A stretch of DNA of 12,570 nucleotides, taken from contig USJU01000039.1 of the NCBI GenBank assembly GCA_900555085.1, positions 1 through 12,570 of the forward strand. The letters run 5' to 3'. Shown piece after piece: positions 1-8,523 of this stretch. The notes beneath the pieces are model-generated. The model was given only the letters and a program-made list of their open reading frames with translations. It did not search any database and was not told the DNA's origin. Position numbers and translations under genes: made by a program. This DNA comes from an uncultured Clostridium sp. Its GTDB lineage: Bacteria; Bacillota; Clostridia; TANB77; CAG-508. The stretch's first letter is position 1. Every line of letters starts with the position of its first letter.

Positions 1-3000
1 AAATTTCTGCATATAACTTTTTCCTATCAGTTTATGCTCTATATATTGGAAGAGTCTCTAATTTAAGTGACTTTGTTATTGGAACACCTATTTTAAATAG
101 AACAAATTATAAAGAAAAAAATACTATTGGTATGTTTATTAGTACTCAACCTTTACGAATTAATATAGAAAATTCCAAGTCTTTTGTTGACTTAGCAAGT
201 AATATAGCATCTAATTGTATGAGTATGCTAAGACATCAACGTTACCCTTATGAAAACATTTTACAAGATTTAAGAAAACAAAATAATAATTTACCCAATT
301 TGTATAATATACTACTTTCTTATCAAATTACAAAAGCAGATACTGCTGGTACTGACTATTCAACAGAATGGTCTTTTAATGGTAATTGTGCTGATGAATT
401 ACAAATTCATATTGAAGATTTAAATAATATTGGTAGTTTGAATGTTTGTTATGATTATAAAACTCAAAAATTTACTGATAAAGAAATTTTGGATATCCAT
501 AATCGTGTTTTATTTATTATAAATCAAGTTATAGAAAATCCAAAAATTGAATTAAACAATATTGAAATTGTAACTAAAGAAGAAAAAGATGAGTTATTAT
601 ATAAATTTAATAATACAAAATTAAACTATGATAAAACAAAAACTATTGCTGAACTATTTGAGGAACAAGCTAAAAAAACACCTAATAATATCGCTTTAGT
701 TTTTGAAGATCAAACATTAACTTATAAAGAATTAAACGAAAAAGCAAATCAATTTGCACATTATATTAAATCTTCTAATTACGATGGAAATACAGTTGGT
801 GTATTACTAAATAGATCTCTTGACCTAATTATTACTATACTTGCTATTGTAAAAAATGGTCTTACATATTTACCAATTGACCCTGAATATCCAAATGATA
901 GAATAAATTATATGTTACAAGATAGTAATTGTAAATTAGTTTTTGTTAATAATAAAACAAACAAAATAATAGAAAATAAGAATATTATGGCAAACATTGA
1001 TGAAATAAATACAACTGATTTCTCAACAAGTAATTTACTTTTGCCATATTTAACAAGTAATATAGCTTATCTAATATATACTTCAGGTTCAACAGGTAAA
1101 CCTAAAGGTGTAATGGTAACTTATGATAATTTACATAACTTTATTTTAGGTATTAATAATAAAATTTCTATAAATAGCCAAAAAACAGTTGTATCTTTAA
1201 CTACTGTTAGCTTTGATATTTTTGGATTAGAATTATGGTGTTCTCTTCTAAATGGTTCAAAGCTTGTAGTTGCTAGCGAGTTAGAACAAAACAGTCCTAT
1301 GGCTTTTAATAATTTATGTTTAAAAAATAATGTAAATATTATCCAAACTACACCTTCTAGATATAACTTATTCTTAAATAGTTCATCTTCATTAGAATTT
1401 TTAAATAATATAACAGAAATTTTAATTGGTGGTGAAGCTGTTCCTATATCATTATTAAGAAAATTCCAGTCTTTAAGTACTGCAAAAATTTATAATGTTT
1501 ATGGACCAACAGAAACAACAATATGGTCGACATTAAAGGATATTACAACAGACTCCGATATTTCCATTGGAAAACCTATTGCAAATACACAATGTTATAT
1601 TTTAGATGAAAATTTAAATATATTACCCACATATACCCCAGGTCACTTATATATAAGTGGATATGGTGTATCAAATGGATATTTAAATAGAGATGATTTA
1701 AATAATGAAAAATTTACCCAATCTCCTTTTAATGCTAACTCAAAAATTTATGACACTGGAGATTTAGCATATTATACTGAAAATGGTAATATTATTCATC
1801 TTGGTAGAAGTGACTCTCAAGTAAAACTTCGTGGGTATAGAATTGAACTCGGAGAAGTTGAAAATAGTATTTCAAATTTTACCAATATTCAAAATTGTGC
1901 TGTAATAATTAAAAATAATAAATTATATGGTTTTTATACAAAGAAAGCAAATTCTCTTATAAATACATTTGAGTTAAAACAATTTTTGCTAGATGAACTT
2001 CCATCATATATGATACCTACAGGACTATTTGAATTAGAACAAATGCCTTTTACTCCAAATGGAAAAATAGATAGAAAAGCATTAATTGTTCCAGATATAA
2101 ATACCAATAAAAATTTAGAATTGCCAAACACAACCACTGAAAAGAAAATATTTAACATAATTTCAGCTATTGTAAATAATACTGATTTTGATATAAATAC
2201 AGATTTCTTTACAATTGGATTGGATTCTTTAAATATTATACAAATATCTTCAAAAATTATTGAAGAATTTAACACAGAAATAGCTCCTTCTCAATTGTAC
2301 AAATTATTAAGCATAAAAAAACTTGCAGAATTTATTGATAATAATTCTACTAACTCTTATAATATTCAACATTTAGATACGAGAAGTGAATATTATGAAC
2401 TTTCTTCTGCTCAAAAAAGAATATATTATGCATCAAAAGTATCAAGTAATGATCTTATTTACAATATATGTGGTGGTTTATTATTTAATACAATTCTTGA
2501 TAAATCAAAGACAGAAAAAATATTTAACCAATTAATTGCAAAACATAGTAGTTTTAGAACTTGCTTTAAAATTATAGATGGAATTCCAAAGCAGTACATT
2601 TTGAATTTTGCTTCTATACATGTAGATGAAGTAAAAACTACTGATAAAGAAGTACAAAATATTATAAATGAATTTCCAAAGGCTTTTAATTTAGAAGTTG
2701 CCCCATTACTTAGAGTTAAACTATATTACATTAATAATGAGCAAACTCTTTTATTAATAGATTCTCATCACATTATATTAGACGGTACTTCTTTACAACT
2801 TTTAATAAATGAATTTTGTAGAATGTATAATAACAATTCTACAATAAATTGTGAAATTGATTATAAAGATTTTAGTATTTGGGAAAATAATTATAATTCT
2901 TCTAGCGAGTATAGAACATTAGAAAATAATTGGAAAGAAAAATTTAATAATATAGAGATTCCTGTTATTAATTTACCTTATGATTTTCCTATTTCTCAAC

Positions 3001-6000
3001 AAAGAACCTTTAATGGAAATACTCTACATACAACAATTTTCAATGAAACATTTGAAAAAATAGAAGTACTTTCAAAAAAATATAATGTTACACCATATGT
3101 ATTTTGTTTAACCGTATTTTATGTACTTTTATATAGATATACTGGGCAAAACAATATTATTATTGGAAGTCCTATTTCTGGTAGATTTTCAAAAGAATTA
3201 GAAAACATTATAGGTATGTTTGTAAATAATATTCCATTACAAATACAAATTGATTCTAATACTAATTTCGAAAAATTATTAGAACTTGTAAAAGAAAATG
3301 TTTTATTTGCAATGCAAAATCAACCATATCCTTATGATGCTTTAGTAAAATTATTAAATATAAATTCTAATACAAATTTATTTGATGTAATGTTTACATT
3401 TCAAAATGAAAATAATAATTTACCTGAGATAAACGGTTCAACACCAGAAATTTTATATGCCAATACAAAAACTTCTAAATTTAATTTATCTTTGGAAATT
3501 ATACCTAATACACATACATTAAATTTAGAATATAATACTGATTTATTTAAAGAAAATACTGCACAAAAAATATTAAGTTCATACATAACAGTTTTAGATA
3601 ATATTATAAATAAATCTGATATTTTAATTAAGAACATTGACATTTTAGATAATAATGAAAAAAATAAAGTTTTATATGAATTTAACAATACCAATTTGAA
3701 ATATGATAATTCTACTACCATAGCTGAATTATTTGAAAAACAAGTTGAAATGACACCTAATAATATAGCAATCAAATTTGAAAATGCTTATTTAACTTTT
3801 AAAGAATTGAATGAAAAAGCAAATTCTTTAGCTTATCATTTACGTTCTTCTGGAATAACAAGGAATAATATTATAGGAATAATGTGTAATCGTTCTTTAG
3901 AATTAATAGTTGGAATTTTAGCATCTTTAAAATGTGGATGTTGTTATATTCCAATAGATCCAAGTTTTCCTAAAGAGAGAATTTCTTATATGCTTGAAAA
4001 TAGTAATTCGAAAATACTATTATCAACAAATAATATTATTAATAAAATAAACTTTGATAATAAACTTTCTATAGATTTAAATAATTCTATATATTTAAAA
4101 AATAAAGGCAATTTAGAAAAAATAACTAATCCAGACGATAATTCTTATATTATTTATACTTCTGGTTCTACAGGAAAACCTAAAGGTGTTGTTTTAAAAC
4201 AAAAATCCTTAACTAATTTAGCTTATCATTTTAATAATAGTTTGGAATTTTTCAAAACTAAAAATAAACCTGTTATGGCATCTGTTACAACTGCTAGTTT
4301 TGATATATTTTTATTTGAAACAATAATAAGTTTACAAGCAGGTTTAACTGTTATTATTGCAAATGAAGATGAACAGCGAATTCCTAGCAAATTAAATATG
4401 TTAATACAAAATAATAACATAGAAGCAATACAAATGACTCCTTCAAGGATGCAATTCTTTGTTGATAATATTGAGGATATTCCATTATTAAAAAAATTAC
4501 AATATGTAACTTTAGCCGGTGAACCTTTAAGTAAACAACTTGTTGATACACTTAAAAAAATTGGTATTAAAAAAATATATAATGGATATGGGCCTTCTGA
4601 AACAACCGTTTTTTCAACATATACGGATGTTACATCTCATGAAAAAATAACTATAGGAAAACCACTTTCTAATACTCAAACTTACATACTTGATAATGAT
4701 TTAAAACCATGTCCTATTGGTGTAAGTGGTGAACTATATATTTCTGGCGATGGAGTTGGAAATGGATATTTTAATAATATTGAATTGACTGAAAAATGTT
4801 ACATACCAAACCCCTTTGTAAAAAATTCTACAATGTATAAAGTTGGTGATTTATGTAAATGGCTAGAAAATGGAGAAATCTTATGTTTAGGAAGAAAAGA
4901 TAATCAAATAAAAATTAGAGGTTTACGAATAGAACTCGGAGAAATTGAAAATAGAATATTACAATTTACATCAATACAAAAATGTGTTGTTGTTAAACAG
5001 CAAATGAATTCTAGAGAATTTATCTCTGCATATTACATTGCAAATAGTAGAATACGTACATCAGAGTTGCGAAAATTCATAGCTGAAAAATTACCTAACT
5101 ATATGATTCCTAGTTATTTTATTGCTCTGGATGAGTTTCCTTATACTCCTAACGGAAAAATAGATAAAAAATCTCTTCCTTTGCCTAAAATTAATAAAGA
5201 AAAAACAGATAAATTTATTGCACCTAAAACAGATTTAGAAATAAAGCTTGCTAAAATATTTGAAAATATACTTTCTACTTCACCTATAGGTGTAACAGAC
5301 AATTTCTTTGAACTTGGTGGAGATTCTATCTTAGCTATGAAATTAAATATAGAATTATTAAAAATATCTGATAAAATAACATATTCAGATATATTTGATA
5401 ATCCAACGATTACAGACCTAATAAACTTAATAAACTCTAACAACCTAATTACGGATTCTTCTGATATTGATATAGATAATTCTAAATATGAAGAATTATT
5501 ACATAATAATATTGTTATTCCTTCAACTACTATTAGCAAAAAAAATAATAATTTATTACTTTCAGGAGCAACAGGATTTTTAGGAATACATATATTAGCC
5601 TCATATTTGGACAATAATTTAGGAAAAATATATTGTTTAATTAGAAGCGAACCTGGTATTACATCTGAAACTAAACTTTTAAATAAATTACATTATTATT
5701 TTGGTAATAAATATGATAATTCAATTAATAAAAAAATATTTATTATTAATGGTGATATATCAAAAGAAAAATTTGGTATTTCAGAGAGCCAATATTATGA
5801 ATTAAGTAAGAATGTAGATATAGTAATAAATTCTGCTGCTAAAGTTGACCATTTTGGTAAATATGAAACTTTCTATAATATAAACGTTAATGGTGTTCAA
5901 AATATTATTGATTTTTGTTTATTATATGAAAAGAGATTTTATCAAATTTCAACATTAAGTGTTTCTGGAAATTCCTTTGTTGATTCGTATGCATATGAAC

Positions 6001-6680
6001 AAAACTTTAGCGATATAAGAACGTTTTCAGAAGATAAACTTTTTATAGGGCAAACTTTAAATAATGTTTATGTAAAAACAAAATTTGAAGCTGAAAAATT
6101 AGTTTTGGATAATATTATAGATAATAATTTAGATGGTTATATTTTAAGAGTTGGTAATTTAATGCCAAGATTAAAGGACGGAAAATTCCAACAAAACATT
6201 CAAGATAATGCTTACCTTAATAGGCTTGCAGCTTTCTTAAAGATTGGATATATTCCTCATAATATATCTAATGCTTATTTAGAATTTACTCCTATAGATT
6301 GTTGTGCAGATTCTATAATTAAACTAATACCTAACTCTAATCGAAAAAATAGAATTTTTCATTTATATAATCATAATCATCTATACTTAACCAAACTATT
6401 AGATATGTTAAAAGATTTAAAACATCCAATTAAAGTTGTTGATGAGGAAACATTTAAGAATATTATAAAATCTATTTTAAATGATGAAAATAAAAAAGAC
6501 ATCCTTTCAAATTTAGCTAATGATTTTGGAAAAAACCTAAGTTTAAATTATGAAAGCAATATAAAAATAACCTCAGAATTCACTATTAAATTTTTAGATA
6601 AATTAAACTTTAGTTGGCCAGAAATAAATGCTAAATACTTAACTAATATTCTAGAATTGTTAAAGAAAGTAGGAAATTAA
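1..6680 (+). CDS. Non-ribosomal peptide synthetase, C(partial)-A-PCP-C-A-PCP-reductase, 5' end outside window
   Basis: This cytoplasmic assembly-line enzyme activates amino acids, joins them on carrier domains and releases the peptide by reduction. The frame is open from base 3. The ATG at 132 is internal, because the residues before it read as condensation-domain core (IGTPILNR, then IGMF). Order: C1 tail to about 560; A1 about 640-2080 (YTSGSTGKPKG 1077-1109, YGPTETT, GRSDSQVKLRG, NGKIDRK); PCP1 about 2100-2345 (GLDSL, Ser codon 2226); C2 about 2390-3640 with intact HHIILDG (2766-2786); A2 about 3700-5180 (YTSGSTGKPKG 4155-4187, YGPSETT, NGKIDKK); PCP2 about 5215-5430 (LGGDS, Ser codon 5325); R about 5540-6670 with GATGFLG (5565-5585) and YVKTK (Y 6069, K 6081). 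There is no epimerase, methyltransferase or thioesterase. By GrsA alignment the A1 pocket reads D-I-L-Q-L-G-V-I-W-K, close to glycine codes; A2 reads D-I-F-Q-T-A-G-V-F-K, which I cannot assign. All visible active sites look intact. Confidence 0.96.
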   Translation, partial: ISAYNFFLSVYALYIGRVSNLSDFVIGTPILNRTNYKEKNTIGMFISTQPLRINIENSKSFVDLASNIASNCMSMLRHQRYPYENILQDLRKQNNNLPNLYNILLSYQITKADTAGTDYSTEWSFNGNCADELQIHIEDLNNIGSLNVCYDYKTQKFTDKEILDIHNRVLFIINQVIENPKIELNNIEIVTKEEKDELLYKFNNTKLNYDKTKTIAELFEEQAKKTPNNIALVFEDQTLTYKELNEKANQFAHYIKSSNYDGNTVGVLLNRSLDLIITILAIVKNGLTYLPIDPEYPNDRINYMLQDSNCKLVFVNNKTNKIIENKNIMANIDEINTTDFSTSNLLLPYLTSNIAYLIYTSGSTGKPKGVMVTYDNLHNFILGINNKISINSQKTVVSLTTVSFDIFGLELWCSLLNGSKLVVASELEQNSPMAFNNLCLKNNVNIIQTTPSRYNLFLNSSSSLEFLNNITEILIGGEAVPISLLRKFQSLSTAKIYNVYGPTETTIWSTLKDITTDSDISIGKPIANTQCYILDENLNILPTYTPGHLYISGYGVSNGYLNRDDLNNEKFTQSPFNANSKIYDTGDLAYYTENGNIIHLGRSDSQVKLRGYRIELGEVENSISNFTNIQNCAVIIKNNKLYGFYTKKANSLINTFELKQFLLDELPSYMIPTGLFELEQMPFTPNGKIDRKALIVPDINTNKNLELPNTTTEKKIFNIISAIVNNTDFDINTDFFTIGLDSLNIIQISSKIIEEFNTEIAPSQLYKLLSIKKLAEFIDNNSTNSYNIQHLDTRSEYYELSSAQKRIYYASKVSSNDLIYNICGGLLFNTILDKSKTEKIFNQLIAKHSSFRTCFKIIDGIPKQYILNFASIHVDEVKTTDKEVQNIINEFPKAFNLEVAPLLRVKLYYINNEQTLLLIDSHHIILDGTSLQLLINEFCRMYNNNSTINCEIDYKDFSIWENNYNSSSEYRTLENNWKEKFNNIEIPVINLPYDFPISQQRTFNGNTLHTTIFNETFEKIEVLSKKYNVTPYVFCLTVFYVLLYRYTGQNNIIIGSPISGRFSKELENIIGMFVNNIPLQIQIDSNTNFEKLLELVKENVLFAMQNQPYPYDALVKLLNINSNTNLFDVMFTFQNENNNLPEINGSTPEILYANTKTSKFNLSLEIIPNTHTLNLEYNTDLFKENTAQKILSSYITVLDNIINKSDILIKNIDILDNNEKNKVLYEFNNTNLKYDNSTTIAELFEKQVEMTPNNIAIKFENAYLTFKELNEKANSLAYHLRSSGITRNNIIGIMCNRSLELIVGILASLKCGCCYIPIDPSFPKERISYMLENSNSKILLSTNNIINKINFDNKLSIDLNNSIYLKNKGNLEKITNPDDNSYIIYTSGSTGKPKGVVLKQKSLTNLAYHFNNSLEFFKTKNKPVMASVTTASFDIFLFETIISLQAGLTVIIANEDEQRIPSKLNMLIQNNNIEAIQMTPSRMQFFVDNIEDIPLLKKLQYVTLAGEPLSKQLVDTLKKIGIKKIYNGYGPSETTVFSTYTDVTSHEKITIGKPLSNTQTYILDNDLKPCPIGVSGELYISGDGVGNGYFNNIELTEKCYIPNPFVKNSTMYKVGDLCKWLENGEILCLGRKDNQIKIRGLRIELGEIENRILQFTSIQKCVVVKQQMNSREFISAYYIANSRIRTSELRKFIAEKLPNYMIPSYFIALDEFPYTPNGKIDKKSLPLPKINKEKTDKFIAPKTDLEIKLAKIFENILSTSPIGVTDNFFELGGDSILAMKLNIELLKISDKITYSDIFDNPTITDLINLINSNNLITDSSDIDIDNSKYEELLHNNIVIPSTTISKKNNNLLLSGATGFLGIHILASYLDNNLGKIYCLIRSEPGITSETKLLNKLHYYFGNKYDNSINKKIFIINGDISKEKFGISESQYYELSKNVDIVINSAAKVDHFGKYETFYNINVNGVQNIIDFCLLYEKRFYQISTLSVSGNSFVDSYAYEQNFSDIRTFSEDKLFIGQTLNNVYVKTKFEAEKLVLDNIIDNNLDGYILRVGNLMPRLKDGKFQQNIQDNAYLNRLAAFLKIGYIPHNISNAYLEFTPIDCCADSIIKLIPNSNRKNRIFHLYNHNHLYLTKLLDMLKDLKHPIKVVDEETFKNIIKSILNDENKKDILSNLANDFGKNLSLNYESNIKITSEFTIKFLDKLNFSWPEINAKYLTNILELLKKVGN
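6671..6674 (+). promoter_or_regulatory. Ribosome binding site of the kinase gene, inside the NRPS 3' end
   Basis: AGGA lies 7 bases before the ATG at 6682 and overlaps the last NRPS codons. The NRPS stop TAA (6678-6680) falls between this site and the start codon. Ribosomes finishing the NRPS would therefore sit on the kinase start, which fits translational coupling. Confidence 0.6.
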
Positions 6681-6681
6681 A

Positions 6682-8490
6682 ATGAATAATATAATGCAAA
6701 ATATATCCTTGTTATTAGTCCCACTAATAATAGTTACTATAATGTTTTTTATGTTGTTAAAATCAAATAAAAAAAACCAAACTAAATCTGTTTTTATAAC
6801 TATTTTGTTTTTTATGATTCTATGGTTTATTGAACTAATTTTACAATTAATTTGTAGCAATAAATTTAATATAGATCCTTTATTTTTTGAAAACTTTGTA
6901 TATATTTCAGCTTGTATTGTTCCTATACTAATTTTGTTTTTAGCTATAACTTTTGTAAAAACAAAAATTAACTTTACATTAAAACATCTATTATTATTCA
7001 TAGTACCAATAATCTCTTTATTGGTACTATGGACAAATAATTATCATCATCTATTTTATATAAAGTATTCAACTAATTTTAGAGAAACTGTTTTTGGACC
7101 ATATTTTACAATTCATAGTTTATATTCTTATTTATGTGTTGGAATTGGAATGATAATATTACTTGTATATAGTATAAAAAACTCAGGAATATTTTCTAAA
7201 CAATCTTTACTATTTGTTATTGGCACTTCTATATGTTTAATTATAAATATTCTTTCAACATTTGGAATATTGGATTTATCAATATATGCTACTCCAATTT
7301 CATTTACTATAGGAATTTTATTTTATGCAATTGCTATTTTTAAATTTAACTTTTTAAGTGTAGCTCCAATAGCATTACAAAAAGTAGTTGATAGAATTTC
7401 AGATAGCTATGTCGTTTTGGATGATACATATAATATAACAGATTTTAATCATACATTGACAACAACGTTTAATATATCTGAAAAAAAACTAAGAAAATCA
7501 AGTTTATTTTCTTTAGTAAAAAAATTAAAATTGAATATTGATACTCAAAAATTATTAGAACTAATTCAAAAAGCTAAAAAAACAAAACATACAGTTAGAA
7601 TTGAAAAAGAATTAAAAACTATAAATAAGTACTTTAATATAGAAATATGTAGTATATATTCTGAAGATATGTATTTAGGTACATTAATATTATTAAAAGA
7701 TATAACTCAACATATTGAAGATATGCATACAATTGAAGATAACCAAGATAGATTAATAGAAAAAGAACGTTTAGCTTCTCTTGGTCAATTAATTGGTGGT
7801 ATTTCTCACAACCTTAAAACACCTATAATGTCAATTTCAGGTGCAGCTGAGGGTATTAGTGATTTAATAAAAGAATATGATGCATCTATTGGAGACCCTG
7901 AAGTTACAAATGAAGATCATCATGAAATTGCAAATGACATGAGAAAATGGGTTGAAAAAATTAGAGAATACACAGCATATATGTCTGATATTATTACAGC
8001 CGTTAAAGGTCAAGCTGTTACCTTATCTTCAGATAATGATGTTGATTTTACTATAGACGAACTTATAAAACGTGTAGATATTTTAATGAAACATGAATTA
8101 AAAAATGCTTTAATTACTTTAAATACACAAATAAATGTAGATAAAAATACAACTCTAGATGGTGATGTAAATAGTTTAGTACAAGTTGTTAATAACCTCA
8201 TTTCAAATGCTATACAGGCTTACGAAGGGAAAACAGAACAACAAATTAATTTTATTATAGATAAAATAGATAGTAATTTGGTTATTAAAGTACAAGACTT
8301 TGGTTCAGGAATGAGCAAAGAAGTACAACAAAAACTATTTAAAGAAATGATAACAACTAAAGGGAAAAATGGTTCAGGACTTGGATTATTTATGTCATAC
8401 TCTACAATAAAATCTAATTTCAAAGGAGACCTTTCTTTCGAAACAGAAGAAGGCAAAGGAACAACCTTTACAATAAAAATCCCAATGTAA
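6682..8490 (+). CDS. Membrane sensor histidine kinase (N-terminal 7TM region, PAS, HisKA, HATPase)
   Basis: This is a 602-residue sensor kinase expected to autophosphorylate a histidine and pass the phosphate to a response regulator. Residues 1 to about 225 hold roughly seven hydrophobic segments, like the 7TM sensor region of Gram-positive kinases. Residues about 234-345 look like a PAS domain (ISDSYVVLDD, then ILLKDITQHIE). A short coiled linker leads to the H-box GGISHNLKTPI with H376. The ATPase domain has an N-box (N505 and N509 in NNLISNAIQAYEG), a G1 box (D539, G541, G543 in QDFGSGM) and a G2 box (GSGLGL 564-569). The residue after the histidine is Asn, where most HisKA kinases have Glu or Asp; Thr380 at +4 is kept. 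The start is one base after the NRPS stop, so the two genes form an operon. No response regulator is adjacent. The ligand is unknown. Confidence 0.93.
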   Translation: MNNIMQNISLLLVPLIIVTIMFFMLLKSNKKNQTKSVFITILFFMILWFIELILQLICSNKFNIDPLFFENFVYISACIVPILILFLAITFVKTKINFTLKHLLLFIVPIISLLVLWTNNYHHLFYIKYSTNFRETVFGPYFTIHSLYSYLCVGIGMIILLVYSIKNSGIFSKQSLLFVIGTSICLIINILSTFGILDLSIYATPISFTIGILFYAIAIFKFNFLSVAPIALQKVVDRISDSYVVLDDTYNITDFNHTLTTTFNISEKKLRKSSLFSLVKKLKLNIDTQKLLELIQKAKKTKHTVRIEKELKTINKYFNIEICSIYSEDMYLGTLILLKDITQHIEDMHTIEDNQDRLIEKERLASLGQLIGGISHNLKTPIMSISGAAEGISDLIKEYDASIGDPEVTNEDHHEIANDMRKWVEKIREYTAYMSDIITAVKGQAVTLSSDNDVDFTIDELIKRVDILMKHELKNALITLNTQINVDKNTTLDGDVNSLVQVVNNLISNAIQAYEGKTEQQINFIIDKIDSNLVIKVQDFGSGMSKEVQQKLFKEMITTKGKNGSGLGLFMSYSTIKSNFKGDLSFETEEGKGTTFTIKIPM

Positions 8491-8505
8491 AACATTGGGA
8501 TTTTT
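8475..8505. terminator. Bidirectional intrinsic terminator between convergent kinase and alaS genes
   Basis: Arms 8475-8487 (AAAAATCCCAATG) and 8493-8505 (CATTGGGATTTTT) are perfectly complementary over 13 bp with a 5-base loop, TAAAA. On the + strand a T-run follows. On the - strand the A-run of the left arm becomes the U-run, so the hairpin can also end the alaS transcript, whose stop lies 19 bases away. The left arm is made from the last kinase codons, and the kinase TAA stop sits in the loop. Confidence 0.9.
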
Positions 8506-8523
8506 GTTGTATTATAGATAATT

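Noticed and set aside
132..134. ATG as the start of the NRPS gene
   Set aside because: The same frame is open back to base 3 and encodes condensation-domain core residues before this Met, and there is no ribosome site in front of it. The true start is upstream of the window.
3401..3775. Antisense open frame of about 124 residues inside the NRPS
   Set aside because: It lies opposite the conserved C2/A2 coding frame and its protein is a low-complexity hydrophobic sequence with no family likeness.
5141..5614. Antisense open frame of about 157 residues inside the NRPS
   Set aside because: It covers the A2-PCP2-reductase part of a clearly coding frame, has no recognisable domain, and is expected by chance in AT-rich DNA.
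6600..6681. Separate promoter for the histidine kinase
   Set aside because: No -35/-10 pair with good spacing stands out above the AT-rich coding background; the one-base gap fits co-transcription better.
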